Origin: Paracentrotus lividus
Taxonomy: Eukaryota > Echinodermata > Echinoidea > Camarodonta > Echinidae
Assembly (NCBI GenBank): GCA_940671915.1
Contig: CALNVZ010002100.1
Location: forward strand, 1,427,005-1,491,004
DNA length: 64,000 bases
Direction: 5' to 3'
Position 1 is the first letter of the stretch. Each line of letters begins with the position of its first letter. The notes beneath the pieces are model-generated. The model saw nothing but the letters and a program-made list of their open reading frames with translations. It was not told the origin of the DNA and did no database searches. This document shows positions 35,144-47,821 of the stretch, one piece after another. The position numbers were made by a program, and so were the translations under genes.

Positions 35144-35513
35144 TAAAGCTAAATTAGTGTTGTGGTAATGAGATTGAATTGTGAAAGAAACTCTCTCAAA
35201 GTGATGGGAAAGGTTTATAACAATGCACAGGTCTAAGAATTGTTTTTTTTTTTTTTTTTGCTGTGAGATTTTGGAATGAAGAAAATGATAAGAAATTTTA
35301 CCAAATTCATCTGTGAGTAACATGGCACTGTGCTCAAATATGCATGTATGGGACTACACATACATATGCACACAAATGTTCAGGTCCCCAACATATCAAC
35401 ATTTTTGCCATATTATTGATAAGAGGGTATTTGAAGAGCAATCCTTTTTAGTGGAACTTTCTATTATAGAATTCTACTTAAATATCTTGAAAATAATTGA
35501 AAGCTCACAACTA
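35144..35513. repeat. End of a TTAA-type element at the right edge of unit A
   Basis: Starts TTAAAGCTAAATTAGTGTT and matches, over about 350 bp, the inverted ends of the element at 46624-47821 (shared GTGAGRTTTTGGAAT, GAAGAGCAATC, AAAGCTCACAA motifs). The unit B counterpart is 56607-56950. The edge of the duplication coincides with this element. Confidence 0.65.
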
Positions 35514-35785
35514 TTCAAACACACACACTCTCTCACATGCCAACCACACACACTTCCTCACTCACACACTCCCTCACACACCAACCACACAAACACACAC
35601 TCCCTCACTCACACACTCCCTCACACACCAACCACACAAACACACACACTCCCTCACACACCATTCAACCACACAAACACACACACACTCCCTCACTCAC
35701 ACACTCCCTAACACACCAACCACACATACACACACACACTCCCTCACTCACACTCACACACACCAACCACATAAACACACAGAGG
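35514..35785. repeat. CACA-rich minisatellite
   Basis: Units of about 27-50 bp built from ACACTCCCTCAC and ACACACCAACCACA. Three stop-free frames through it are composition artefacts. Confidence 0.95.
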
Positions 35786-38568
35786 GTTTTTTTTTGTCAC
35801 CATTGGGAATTTCAATAAAAAGGTGTGACATATTTTATGCCCTTTAAAAATACAAAGGCAGACAAATTTTTTCAGGCACAGAATAAGGAGTATCTGACCT
35901 TTGCCCCCCTTTTAAAAACCTTTTCCTGTTCTCCTCTTTTTTCGTTTGGTCTTTTTTTAAAATGCAGTTTCTCATTGTTCTTTCTCCAATAATCACATAC
36001 TAAGTAGGCCTACACATGTTAATTGTGACCATAAAGACGACAGGGGACGCCGTTGAAATATCCTTGTGAGAGTCATCAATAAACAATAAAATATGTATAA
36101 ACAAATAAATTATGTGTAGGCCTATCAATGGCTCTGATCCTCATACTGGGCAAATTTTGGGTGCCACTATTAGAGTCGTGAAAGGGTATTTTTTCAGCAA
36201 CAACAAAAAATAATACAAGTAAAAAATAAATAATTAGATGAAAATAAATGAATAAGTAAATGATAAATAATGATAATTAAAATATACCTAAATTTTTTGA
36301 AAAGTCATATATGGACAGCATGATGTGCTGCCTAAATTCAAAGACACACTTTATTTATAATATAATAATCATAATTGTACTTTACAGACTCAGGCTCTCT
36401 CTCTCAAAAAAAAAAAGAAAGAAAAGGGAGTGACAACGGTCACTGTTGACGGATTGAATGTCAGAGAGGATGAATTTAGAGTGAAAATCATTCAAAATTT
36501 GAGTGATTTTGGAGCAAATGTGGAGTGAATATAATATACACATTTTCACGCCAAAATGAGTGAAAATGGCATGTGTATATTCACTCAAAGATCACTCCTA
36601 ATTCTCTCTTTTTCTGGAATTCACTCCATCAAGAGTGAACTTTTTCGCTCATCTTTTTTTGTTTTTATTTCCCTGTCTTGTTTTTTGTTGTTGTTTTTTA
36701 GAGAAAGAGTAGGCCTATGGCGAGTTCTTTAAATGAATGGTTTGTAGTACTAAAGATTCACCGTTGTCGGGATAAATCTTTGACATCACTCACAAAGACA
36801 ATGCTTGCCAGGCGCACCAATTGAAAAATAAGGGGAGCCCCTTTTTACAAAAGACGCCTACCTCCAATAAAGCGAAAATAATATTATTAATTGAACTTCC
36901 TCCTTGTTTTGTCTCATAGTACTTTACACCAATAATCAATAACATAATTTTGGGTACAAAGACCTCATTGATGTTAGTTCAATAGCATTAAAGCTCCATG
37001 GGGGTCTATAAAGCACTTTGTGCTTAACTTGTGAGATGTTTGTACCATTTTACGATTTCCAAAATACCACTTTTTGTATAGGAGCTTTGGAGAGGCTGTG
37101 ATGCTTTATTTATGATGATCTATAGCGTGCCATAAGTTAGATGAATAATATTTTTTATTAGCATTATTGATATTATATACCCATTTGGTGTCCAGGACCA
37201 TGACAAAGTTACTGTGTGGAATATCACCTTTATCCTGCTATTGAAGACGAGCATCGTGGGGTGCACCGTGGAGGGTTAGCGCCAATTGTGTTTTAATAAT
37301 AACTGTGTGAGATCTGTATCATTCATTATTTCCTCATAAATACATAATTATGCTGGGTAATATTTGGGAAGTTGTGATGCTTTATTTACTGTACGTGTAT
37401 AGCGTGCCAGAAATGAGATGAATACTGTATTTTTTTCCCCCATCGGTGCCCAGGACCACATCAAAGTTATTGTATATATTACCATCTTTGTCCTGCTATT
37501 AAAGACGAGCATCGTGGGGTGCCTCGTGGAAGGTTTAGCATCGATTGTGTTTTCATAATAACTTTGTGAGATTTGTATCATTCATATTTCCATTAATAAG
37601 TAATTATTATGCTGGGTTATTTTTTTGGAAGTTGTGGTGCTTTATCCAGTATAGTGCAAGAAATGATATAAATATTGTTAAAATTTTTACTCAGTGCCCA
37701 AAAGCGGAACTTTGTCCTGCTTTTGAACACGAGCATCGTGGGAGAGCGATCTGCATCTTAATAACAAAACTGTTTCCCATGTAAAGTGTATGTGCTTGAG
37801 AACTTTGGAGAAGTTTTGATGTTTTGTTCAGTAGGCCATATTTTACGTAAATAGTGCCAATGAGATAAATATTGTATTATGATGACATGTAGCTCAGTAA
37901 TGTACAATTGTGGAGCATGATTATTTCCCTTTTACTTTTCAAATTGCATATGCCATACTACACCGTGTCCGACAGAAAATGCTAATGGCACTATATATGA
38001 GTATAATTTGAAAATTAGCAAATCATATTAGTTACATTATTATAATCGTAAACTAGCATTTATTTTATACAACTGGCTTAAATTTCATGCTGTATGGTCC
38101 ATTGAACACATTGATTAAAGTTTAATCCAAGTTTTGATATTTCATTGAATAAAGTATATATGTAGTCCAATTACGTCTTCATTCACTCTTATTTTATTCA
38201 TTTTTTTAGAATTTGGGCCCACAACTTGTGGGCGCATAATAAATAAATTAAAAAAAATAAAATTTTTAAATGAAGGTTTAAGGAAATTGGCATGATACAT
38301 GTATCTTTAATCAAACATGATATCTTTAATCAAACGTAAAAATTATTCTAAACATGTTGTTACATGTAGCTGAACCTGACTATGCATACTACTTAATACA
38401 AAATTTGGATGGAGAGGTTTCCTGAAAAAAAAAAAGCTCTTATCTTTGTGATTATTAGACCATTATCTTATAAAATTTCATCCAGTTGATATAAACAATA
38501 TAATGTTTTAATTTTAATATTATGCCCATCTAGAGTGCCATTAACATTTTTATCAAACACACTGTATA
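35786..38568. other. Junction between duplicated units, gene-free
   Basis: No gene is recognised. 36420-36620 has clusters of GAGTGAAT/ATTCACTC in both orientations. 36990-37760 holds about three diverged direct repeats of 225-260 bp marked by GAGCATCGTGGG (37249, 37507, 37731) and TTATGCTGGGTWATATTTGG-like blocks. The rest is A+T-rich. Confidence 0.6.
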
Positions 38569-38877
38569 CAGCGCGTCCCCCCAAAAAAATTTCCCTCTGA
38601 TTGGGCGCTTAATAACTTCAATAACAAAGAATTATTGCCAATTCCATATGCATATTTTGAAAGCCCACATAATACTGCGATTCTTGTGAAACTTTAAAAC
38701 GTTTCGCTTCATTGATTTTGAATACACAGTATGAGTAGTCATTTTTAGCCAATTCCAAGTTTGATGAAAAGGAATACATTACAAAAATGCCATTCATTAT
38801 TCTGTGCTTCACTTTTATTTCAGTTTAACAACTTTGATGTTCATGCTTTTGTTTTCAAGGTGCAATGCCATATCTTA

Positions 38878-39270
38878 TTGGCCATGAGTCTAGACTAGTT
38901 CGCGATTTGAGTCTCGATTCAATGTGAAAAAATGCCAGACACATTTTTCCACTTTTTTATTACAAGTAAGCAAGGCTTTTTTCATAGTCTTTTGATGGAT
39001 TTTTGGGGCGACTTCCGGGAGACCCAGACGACATTGCGGCGACATCTTCAAGACTGCAGAGACTGGAGTCGCAAACTAGTCGAGACCGATTTTGTGTATC
39101 ACTAGTAGACAAAAGAGTATCAGCGATGTCAGGGTGACTGCAGCTACGACTGGAAAAACTAATTTTTAAAACTTTTATTTCAATTTCCACACACTTCTGC
39201 GGAGACTCTGGAGACATCTCCATGACTCTCGAGACTAATCGCGTACTAGTCTAGACTCATGGCCAATAAG
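38878..39270. mobile_element. Nested MITE, inner element 1
   Basis: Ends TTATTGGCCATGAGTCTAGA on the left and the complement on the right, continuing CTAGT and CGCGATT. Contains several GAGACT/AGTCTC motifs. Lies in the loop of the hairpin element. Confidence 0.8.
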
Positions 39271-39275
39271 ATATC

Positions 39276-40620
39276 CCTGATAGCAGACATGGTCGTAATA
39301 TCGTCGTAATGACGTCGTAAACTAGTAATACTGGTCATACGTCGTATATACGACGTCTCCATAACGTTATTGACCACTTTCAACAACAAGTATATTTTGC
39401 ATTTTTAAATGACAAGATTATGACGTGATTTTGACGTCTACTATTTACCAATCTACTACGAGTAAATTTGCGTATTTATATCTCCAGATTATGACGTCAT
39501 TATGACGTAATTTATTGACCAATCTACAACGATTAAATTTGCAATTTATATGACCAGATTATGACTTGTATATGACGGCATTTATTGACCAATCTACGAC
39601 GATTAAATTTGCATTTTATATGACCAGATTATGACTTGATTATGACGTAATTTATTGACCAATCTACAACGATTAAATTTGCAATTTATATGACCAGATT
39701 ATGACTTGTATAATGACGTCATTTATCGACCAATCTACGACGATTAAATTTGCATTTTATATGACCAGATTATGACTTGATTATGACGTCATTTATTGAC
39801 CAATCTACGACGATTAAATTTGTATTTTTATATGACCAGATTATGACGGGATTATGACTATTGGTGATAATTTTGTAATCGATTATAAAAAGAAATAGTA
39901 ATGATTTTGGGTAATTAGTCGAGTTTTTATCATGTTTCTTTCATAAAACAATGTTAAACTCTTTACACAAGTATTTTTTTACTAAATAATAAATCAAAAA
40001 CGTCAGAATTAAGCGGTAAAGTAGAATGAAATAAGTATGCAATTCATTAAAGAAGAATTAAGGAAACTTTAACAATGAAATAGTTATATAATTTATAACA
40101 TAAATACATGGAACTATCTCAATCTGTTATGACTAATGTTCCCTCAATAATATACAAGCGCCTTGAACCATGCCTTATGAGGAAGAACTGAGTTACTCTT
40201 GCTCCATAGCAAAGTTAAAGCTATATGAGATCCTTTGAGTACAAAATCAGTTGATGGTAAGTAAACCTTCTCTAGAAATATTTTTGAATTACAAACGATC
40301 ACATTAAATTTGAACCACTAAAGACGTATATATCACGTCATAAACCATACGTCTTTATGACGTCTTTAATCACATCAAATAATCATGTCAATATGACGTC
40401 TTATATACTGGTCAAGAATACGGTGTAAAGACGTCATGAAGACGTCGTAGTTGACTATTGACGACGTCATAATCACGTCAAAATACGACGTCAATATGAC
40501 GACGTACGTTGGTGCAAATCTTTGTCTTTAAGACGTATTTTTACAACGTCAATATGACGTGAGACACGTCGTAAAATGACGTAAATAAAACGTCTTTTTT
40601 TACAAGTTTCTGCTATCAGG
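39276..40620. mobile_element. Nested element, inner element 2, with CCCTGATAGCAGA ends
   Basis: CCCTGATAGCAGA at the left and its complement at the right. Subterminal regions are full of ACGTC/GACGT motifs in both orientations. The centre-left holds a satellite array (39365-39860). Confidence 0.8.
39365..39860. repeat. Satellite of about 60-66 bp units
   Basis: Six to seven units containing ATTGACCAATCTACGACG, ATTAAATTTGCA and ATGACCAGATTATGAC. Internal to inner element 2. Confidence 0.9.
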
Positions 40621-40934
40621 GTATGGCATTGCTCCTTGAAAACAAAAGCATTAACATCAGAGTTGTTAAACTGACATAAATGTGAAGCAAAGAATAATGA
40701 ATGGCATTTTTGTAATGTATTCCTTTTCATCAAACTTGGAATGGGCCAAAAATGACTACTCTTACAAAAGAGCCTGTGTATTCAAAACCAATAAAGCGAA
40801 ACGTTTGAAATTTTTACAAGAATCGCAGTATTATGTGGGCTTTCAAAATATGCATATTGAATTGGCAATAATTCTTTGTTATTGAAGTTATTAAGCGCCC
40901 AATCAGAGGGACATTTTTTTGGGGACGCGCTGTA

Positions 40935-42583
40935 TATTGATGGATTTCCAATGCAAAAAGAATAGTGATCCAGTGAATAAGGACTTTATCATACAATGTA
41001 CACGGTGTCCAGAGGTGATAATTCAGGTTTCTTCCAAATATGCATGCAAACAGAAAGAAGCATGGTGATTTAGCAAATGCAATATTTATTGGAAATTAAA
41101 AAATAAACACTTTGTACTACATGTACCTAGTGAACAGAAAACATCCTCAGTCATGTACATAATTATAGCACCTGTGGCTCAATGCCAAGCACCCCTGAGA
41201 AAGTCTAAAAACAAAATTCTCTGTTCATTGAAGGTTATTCAAAGTAACATGCAAAATATTTCATGCAATGTCTTTCTCAATGAGTTAATCAAAGATACCA
41301 TCTTTCTGATGTCCTTATTCCCAACTACTGGAAGCAGATGAGATTGGGAATGCAAAGAACCATAATCAGTTTGATATGTTATCCAATAATGTTTACCTGA
41401 GATGGTTCAAATATATGTACATTTGTAAGATACCTCAAAGCTTTGATGTTTGGCCATGCACAAGAACAGAAAGTTGGGACAGACCATACCTGATGCATTG
41501 TAGAAGAAAGGTTAGCAGTTTCCACTAAAGCAGCTTGTCAATCTTGTCTCATATACAAAGTTACTGGCTCACTCCTTAACCTAACTGTCAAAAAAGTGTA
41601 TAGCAGGCATAATAAGCAGACAATCAGTTTGTTCAAGATCTCTACATGGCTACTAAAAGGAAAGCAAGACTGGCAAGTCTCATGGAAAGAAATGAGAGAA
41701 ACAGAAAAATCACTAGGAAATTGAAAGATCCCATAATGAAAGTGCAGCTCTGGTTTTTTGAAAGCACTAACAATGTATTCAATGGCTTCTTGATATTAAA
41801 CAGTTTTGGATAGAGGCAAGCCCTGTCTGTTTATGCTTTAAAAAAGGGAAATGTTGATTAGAGTATTAATAAAGTCATACATTGGATCACTATTTGTTAA
41901 CAGCATCAGTTTGATATCCTTTTAGGCAGTGGGTATCCCTCAAGCTAAATCTCAGATTTAATCTAAATTAAAATAAAATGTAGGGACTATCATAAAAAAA
42001 AATTGTCTATGAGGGTGAGGGTATAGATGTACTGCCTTTACTTTGAGTATAATGGATCTGGAAAAAAAAGAAGAAACGGTGCCAAACATGTATACTCTAC
42101 GCAATGTACATATAGGGTATATTCATTTCCCTCAGGTGTTATCATTGAGAATGTAATTTAGAGAGCATTTCTAAAATCTACACATACCTTATTGACCTAT
42201 TATCCTACCATCAGAAACAACTTCAATATGATCCCAGGACTGTCATTAGGACATACGTACAGTACATGTTTTAGGGGATTTCCATTCATAAACTGGTGAT
42301 GATCATGATGAGAGTACATGTGTAGTTATAATACACTTAGCAGCAACCTGTAAAGACTACTCTAACTTTCCGAACAGATATTATACTTGACTGAAAACAA
42401 GTTTGTTTTTCGCATCTTATTTTTGTATATTCGGCCCTTGTGATATAGACGAAATCCTACTTTTCTCCTTCTTTTTAAGATTAAATCCTACTTTTATCTT
42501 ACTTTTTAGAGAATTTTGCTCCTATTTTTCTCCTACTTTTTCATTCAACCCGACTTGAAGGCCTGACTGATCGTCATATTTGA
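40935..42583. other. Gene-free A+T-rich stretch
   Basis: No coding exon, RNA gene or clear transposon boundary was recognised. A short tandem of CCTACTTTT-like motifs lies at 42450-42540. Confidence 0.5.
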
Positions 42584-43073
42584 AGGGGAAGTTCACCCTG
42601 GGTTTAAATTGGCTTTAAAATATGCAGAAAAATAAAAGAAAAATAGGAGTGAAAGTTTGAAGAAAATCGACCAAATAATGATGAAGTTATGAATATTCAA
42701 AGTTTTGATCCTGTGACGTCACATGCGAGCAGATCTCCTATGTGTTAGTGTAAATTCCATAAAAGGTCATTTTTTCAGAAGAAATTAATCATGTCACCTG
42801 TGCGGTCGATATACCATCAAACATATGTTCATATACATGACTATATCAAATTGACCCATTCCTTTATCAAGAACAATGACAAAAAGACAAATTCATAGAA
42901 TTTACATACAACCAATGGGAGAGCTGCTCGCACGTGACGTCACAGAATCAAAACTTTAAATATTGATAACTTCGCTATCTTTTCGTCGATTTTCTTCAAA
43001 CTTTCATTCATATTTTTCTATTATTTTTCTTCATTTTTTTAAGACCAATAAAATTCCGGGGTGAACTTCCCCT
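42584..43073. mobile_element. Kolobok-like MITE of 490 bp at the left edge of unit B
   Basis: Ends AGGGGAAGTTCACCC and its complement. It is flanked by TTGA (42580-42583) and TTAA (43074-43077). Long inverted arms include GTGACGTCAC blocks near 42715 and 42935. Unit B homology starts immediately after its right TTAA. Confidence 0.85.
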
Positions 43074-43713
43074 TTAAGGATCAAATTTGCTTAAATAAAC
43101 ATCGAATATATTTTAAATTAATACTTTCGAGATCGTATTCCATCTGACAAAGTTATCAGATATTCAAAGCGTCATCTGTCCCATTACTAATCTATCCCTT
43201 TAAAGAGGGTGGGTCTTGAGTTTCAATGGGAAATTTGACCTTGTTTTGCTGTGGTCAAGAAATTTACCTTCAATACTAGTACGCCATGTACTTTTCACCA
43301 AGTCTTGGGTCAGCAGATTTTGATCCACTCCCCATGAAAGCTCAAGATTCACCAACTTTAAGCAAAGTTTCTATGATAAGCTATCAGACTTTCTAAGAAT
43401 TTCTTCCCGGAAATCCTTATTATCAGAATGTGTGCTGTTCTTGATTTTAAAAAGTGTATAAATCATTTATGCAAAGATATAACTGATCTCTTTTGTTTGT
43501 CTTCTTTTCTTTTTTTTTTTATTTTCTCCCAGCTCATAATTGCAATGTCCTTCAATCAAAAAGTGAAAGTCCATTCGATTAAAATTATGGGTCCAGAAAC
43601 AAACGGTCCGAAGGTCGTCAAACTATTCATCAACCGGCCCAAAACTCTGAGCTTTGACGAAGGAGAGCAGATAGGTGCCTTACAGCAATTTGAGTATGTA
43701 TAAACAGTGTTAA

Positions 43714-44473
43714 AGGGAAGCTCTGGACCCAAAATAAGTTGCTTTTATAAAAAGCAGAAAAATTAGAAAATTAAAAAAAAAAAAAGTTTGAAGAAAATTT
43801 GACTAATAATAAGAAAGTTATAAATATCTTTACGATGCACAAAAACTTGATCGCTATACCAAATTGGCAACACTGTCACAAAGCTGTGATGTCACAGGGG
43901 CAAAACTTTCCATGCATTTTCAATATGGTTTTATGATAAAATTTCACTTTATTTGCTAAGAAACTGTTTTCCTCAAACTTTGGCCAAGATATATTGGTGG
44001 TAATATGCTATTACATCTATACATATATTGTAAAATCAGCACCCTATCTAGAAATACAAAAAACAAAGATTTAAAGTACGTTTTGAGCATAGAAAAGAGA
44101 TATTGATGAATGCTGAATTTCATGAAAAATATCACTTTTCTTTTGAAATGTCATTATAATTCTCATTTTATGAAAATGCATAGATGCAATAACATATTGC
44201 CCTCAATATATCTTGGCCAAAGTTATGAGAACAGTTTCTTACCAAATAAAGTGAAAACTTATCTTAAAACAATATAAAAAATGCATGGCAAGTTGTGCTC
44301 CTATGACATCACAGGTGTTGCCAATTTGGTATAGTGATCAATTTTTTGTGCATCTTAAAAATATTCATAACTTTCTTATTATTAGTCCGATTTTATTCAA
44401 ACTTTTTAAAATATGTTTTTCTAATTTTTCTGCTTTTTATGAAAGCAACTTATTTTGGGTCCAGAGCTTCCCT
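43714..44473. mobile_element. TTAA-flanked Kolobok-like MITE of 760 bp (unit B only)
   Basis: TTAA at 43710-43713 and 44474-44477. Ends AGGGAAGCTCTGGACCC and exact complement, with inverted similarity continuing for well over 100 bp. Unit A shows the empty site acagtgTTAAttg at 13774, so the insertion was precise and unit-specific. Confidence 0.95.
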
Positions 44474-44883
44474 TTAATTGCATAGTTTCAAGGCACATAT
44501 CATGTGTTAAGCTGTGTTGATTTGTACTGATATGGAATATATGTGACTTTTTATACAGGGTTCCCAGCCCATCAGGGAAATCAGGGAAAATTATTTTACT
44601 TTTTTTCCAGTTAGGGAATATTTGATTTTCCCAAACATCTAAAGTATGGTAGTCGGTCAGATTCTGTTATATTTTGTTGCATATTAAAACAACATCCATT
44701 GAATGACTAGCTATGGTGGGAAACTATTATAAAAATCTGAAAGACTGTCATTTAAAAGTGTTTTTCTTTATAGTTTTGGTATATCAGTAGTACTGTTAGC
44801 TTTTGAAGTTAATATGAAAAATGTGTATGTTTATGATAATTCTTGAGTCTATGAAGAGTTTTTACTCATGTCGATTAATTATA

Positions 44884-45344
44884 CAGTCTGTGTCAAATAA
44901 AATGGTACATTTGGGAAACATTTTTTATTGTATGAAGATTAGTAACCACATAGTAATGCTTGGTATTTTCATAAAGGAGGGAAAATGAGCTTTGTTCTGC
45001 AATTTTTTTCATCTCATTTGGTACAGTCGATCTTAAGATAGGATTAGTTTTATACAATCATTAAAAATCAATTCTGCGCACGCCTTGCCATGCCTTTGTG
45101 CAGGTTTCGAACATAAACCACTGAAATTGACCTAAAAGAACAATAGGTTTGTGCTAAGTTAAATCTCTTGTCTTCACACACAAATTAGCATAACTTTTGT
45201 TCTACAAAAGCAAATTTGAAATAAATTGTATAAGCAAGAAAAATATATTGGCTTTAATCTGATACCATGTATACATAACATTTGAAAAGATTTTATACCT
45301 TATTTATTTTTCCCTTCCTGTACCATTTTTTTTTACACAGACTG
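44884..45344. mobile_element. TA-flanked mariner-like MITE, unit B copy
   Basis: Orthologous-position copy of 18054-18528. The right end is slightly eroded (TTGACACAG reduced to ACACAG). Confidence 0.8.
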
Positions 45345-45485
45345 TATAACTATGATTTTGTTTCTATGGATAATGATCATTCGTTCTTTATCTTGTTTAT
45401 AGATTGACCAAAGAACAGCTGGCAGGCGAGGTTATCCCACTCAGATTTGTGAAATTTCAGAATGTACAAAATATAAATGTGAGTA

Positions 45486-45720
45486 TTTATGATAATAATA
45501 ATATTAATTTATAAAGCGCAATGATTGAGTAGATATATTCCAATGCGCTGCAAGAACTCCTAGTTGCTATGATATTCTAAATGAACAGATGAGTTTTCAA
45601 CTTTGATTTGAAATTCTGAAGTGATAAGGTTTTCCTTATTTCCAGTGGTCAGCCATTCCACAATCTGGGGGCTGCACATATGAAAGAATGGTCTCCTAGG
45701 GTTATTTTTGTTTTATGTGA
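45486..45720. repeat. Dispersed repeat (ATA-microsatellite head), unit B only
   Basis: Starts with (AAT)n, then ATTTATAAAGCGCAATG, a GATGAGTTTTCAACT block and CATTCCACAATCTGGGGGCTG...GGTCTCC. Same motif order as 23970-24240. Inserted just after the exon 6 donor. Confidence 0.65.
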
Positions 45721-45960
45721 GGGTGTCTGTAGCAGGAACTTGTCATGTTTGCTTCGTAAATTGTGACCATGTGTTTCAGATGACAAATTCAACAATGCCA
45801 TCACATATTTTCATGTTTGTGCTTGTCGTATTTTGTTAAGCGCTTTATACTTCATGTACTTTTATGTAATATGTATTGGGGGCCCCATTAATCAAGCATT
45901 TGCTTTTAGGGGCACCCTTATCACTTAAATTGTATTTACCATTGTTATTTTTATATGATT

Positions 45961-45962
<2 letters not shown>

Positions 45963-46018
<56 letters not shown>
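45963..46018. repeat. (TA)n microsatellite
   Basis: About 27 uninterrupted TA units in TXNL1-copy intron 6. Confidence 0.98.
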
Positions 46019-46021
<3 letters not shown>

Positions 46022-46623
46022 ATTTTAAATGATTAGATAAACGAATTGAATTGAATTGAATTGATATTTGGGGACTTGACCATTCAGTGCTTTGAAGATT
46101 ATGAATGAAGTATATTTCCTATTGAATGGAGGCATGTTGGATCAGTGGGGAGAGCTCTGGTTTATTTAAGCCTGCAGTTGAGTTATTTTAGTGCCCTTTG
46201 TATGACATTTATCCTCCTTACAAAGTCCACTGGGACTGAATTTCGGGGGGGGGGGGCTTCCAGGGTCCCCTTTTGTTTTTTTGCATTATTGCTTAGTGAA
46301 TTTTTCTTTAGAGTTACAGATCTCTCTTTTGACACCAAGTTTAGTTAGTTTATACAACTAATCACAAATACCCAATTTTTCTAAATCAATTTTTTTATGA
46401 AGTTTTATGAATATAACAGTTTTATTCGCATTATTTGATTTTGTTTGCATAAATATGAAATCTTAGTATAATTTTGTCTATTATTTGATTCTTTGATAGG
46501 TATTTGTGCAGAATAACCAAGAGGATGAGGATACAACAAGGATAGATTACTTCTGCTTCATTGGTGCACCACTCAATACTACCAACATGGGCGAATTTAA
46601 GAGAGTACGTCAGAAAGCTTTAA

Positions 46624-47821
46624 AGTAAAATTATTGTTTTGGTCATGGCATTGAAATGTGGAAGACACTGTCTAAAAGTGCTTTGGAAAGGTTGATAACA
46701 TTACGCATTATTTTGTGCTGTGAGGTTTTGGAATCGCCAAAAGATCAGAAATTAACCCAGTTCGATCACCTTTGAGTCACATGCACTGCACTCAAAAATG
46801 CATGTATAGGACTACATGTACATGTGCACACAAATGGTTCACCTTTCCCACTACACTAGATTGTCTTAAAGTACAGTCAATTCCCATTATAATGAGCACA
46901 GATATAACAAGGTGATTATCCCCTTACAAAATACAAACATGTGCACAATGTGATAATTGGCTTGGTCCTGAGCAGCTTATTATAACAGGAGTTGACTGTA
47001 TGTGCTTCCAAGGTGTGTCACAGTCTCTCTCGCTTGGGTGTGCAGGTCCACACACCAGAGTCCTTTAATCACTTCTTTCTTCATCTCTCTTGATCTTCTG
47101 ATCTTCTCTTCATTATTCCATAAGTTAATTCACCTTTCAGATCTGACACCATCTCAGTTCTTGGTCGTCCTCTCCCCCTTTTGCCTTTCGTTTTCCCCTC
47201 CAGTACTTTTTGTAGCATATTCTGTCCTTTCTTACAGTACACTCCCATGAAAACGAGACACTTGTTCAGGAGCAACATAAACACCTTTTTATTCTGAACG
47301 TATGGGTATGTTTGACCCATGTTCTCATGTTTGACATTGTGACCAGGAGAATCTCTTCTTTTAACAAAGTTTTCTCGTTGTATCTATGCTTGTAATGATG
47401 GGAGTATACTAGTGCTAGCACAGAGAGTAGTAGACTTAAAGGGAATCTAGTGTAGTGGGAAAGTGAGGGAAAGATGAAGAAAATAATTGTGAGCTTTCCT
47501 GTTATGTTCATGCTATCTGGGAAGAGTATCATAATAAAAAGCCTCACATTAAAAGATTGCTCTTCAATTGCCCTTATAGTCATAATATGACCCAAAATAT
47601 ACCAAAAACAGCTAATATATTTGCGTCCCAACATTTTGTGTTGCCCCATACATGCATTTCTGTGTAAGTGCCTTTGACTCAAAGCTGAATTGGGTTAATT
47701 TCTTATAATTCTGGCGATTCCAAAACCTCACAGCAAAAAATAATGCTGTTATATCTTTCCAAATCACCTTTAGACAGTGTCCACCACATTTCAATGTCAT
47801 GACTAGAACAATAATTTCACT
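46624..47821. mobile_element. TTAA-flanked element with 250-bp inverted ends
   Basis: TTAA at 46620-46623 and 47822-47825. Inverted ends start AGTAAAATTATTGTT and AGTGAAATTATTGTT and continue through TGTCTAAA and GCTGTGAGGTTTTGGAAT. Its core (46880-47415) is also present in unit A intron 7 (19975-20335) without these ends. The core itself contains small inverted-repeat units with ACTCCCAT/ATGGGAGT borders. Confidence 0.75.

Larger units (their letters stand above)
13340..35513. repeat. Segmental duplication, unit A
   Basis: Unit A carries TXNL1 exons 5-8, the TXNL1 downstream region, and the last two GTF2E2 exons on the opposite strand. Nearly every part not occupied by a unit-specific insertion has a counterpart in the same order and orientation at 43080-56945. 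Introns look about 8-12% different by eye. The left edge is at ATCAAATTTGCTTAAA (about 13342 and 43081). The right edge is where unit A enters the CA-rich array. Unit A is longer because it holds insertions of 3.8 kb and 8.4 kb and several MITEs. Confidence 0.9.
38569..40932. mobile_element. TA-flanked mariner-like hairpin element with about 310-bp arms
   Basis: Ends CAGCGCGTCCCC and its exact complement, with TA on both sides (38567-38568 and 40933-40934). The arms (38569-38880 and 40619-40932) pair with few mismatches. Two further elements sit in the loop. The small ORFs in the arms are not convincing genes. Confidence 0.85.

Noticed and set aside
35313..35847. Three overlapping frames of 93-132 codons rich in Thr, His, Leu and Pro
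   Set aside because: Translations of the CACA-rich minisatellite.
38618..40996. Pair of similar 60-67 codon frames in opposite orientation (38618-38812 and 40682-40885)
   Set aside because: They are the two arms of the hairpin element, mirror copies of non-coding terminal repeats.
47266..47682. 138-codon - strand frame in the TXNL1 copy intron
   Set aside because: Lies in the inverted end of a TTAA element; no recognisable protein features and the same sequence in unit A is not open.
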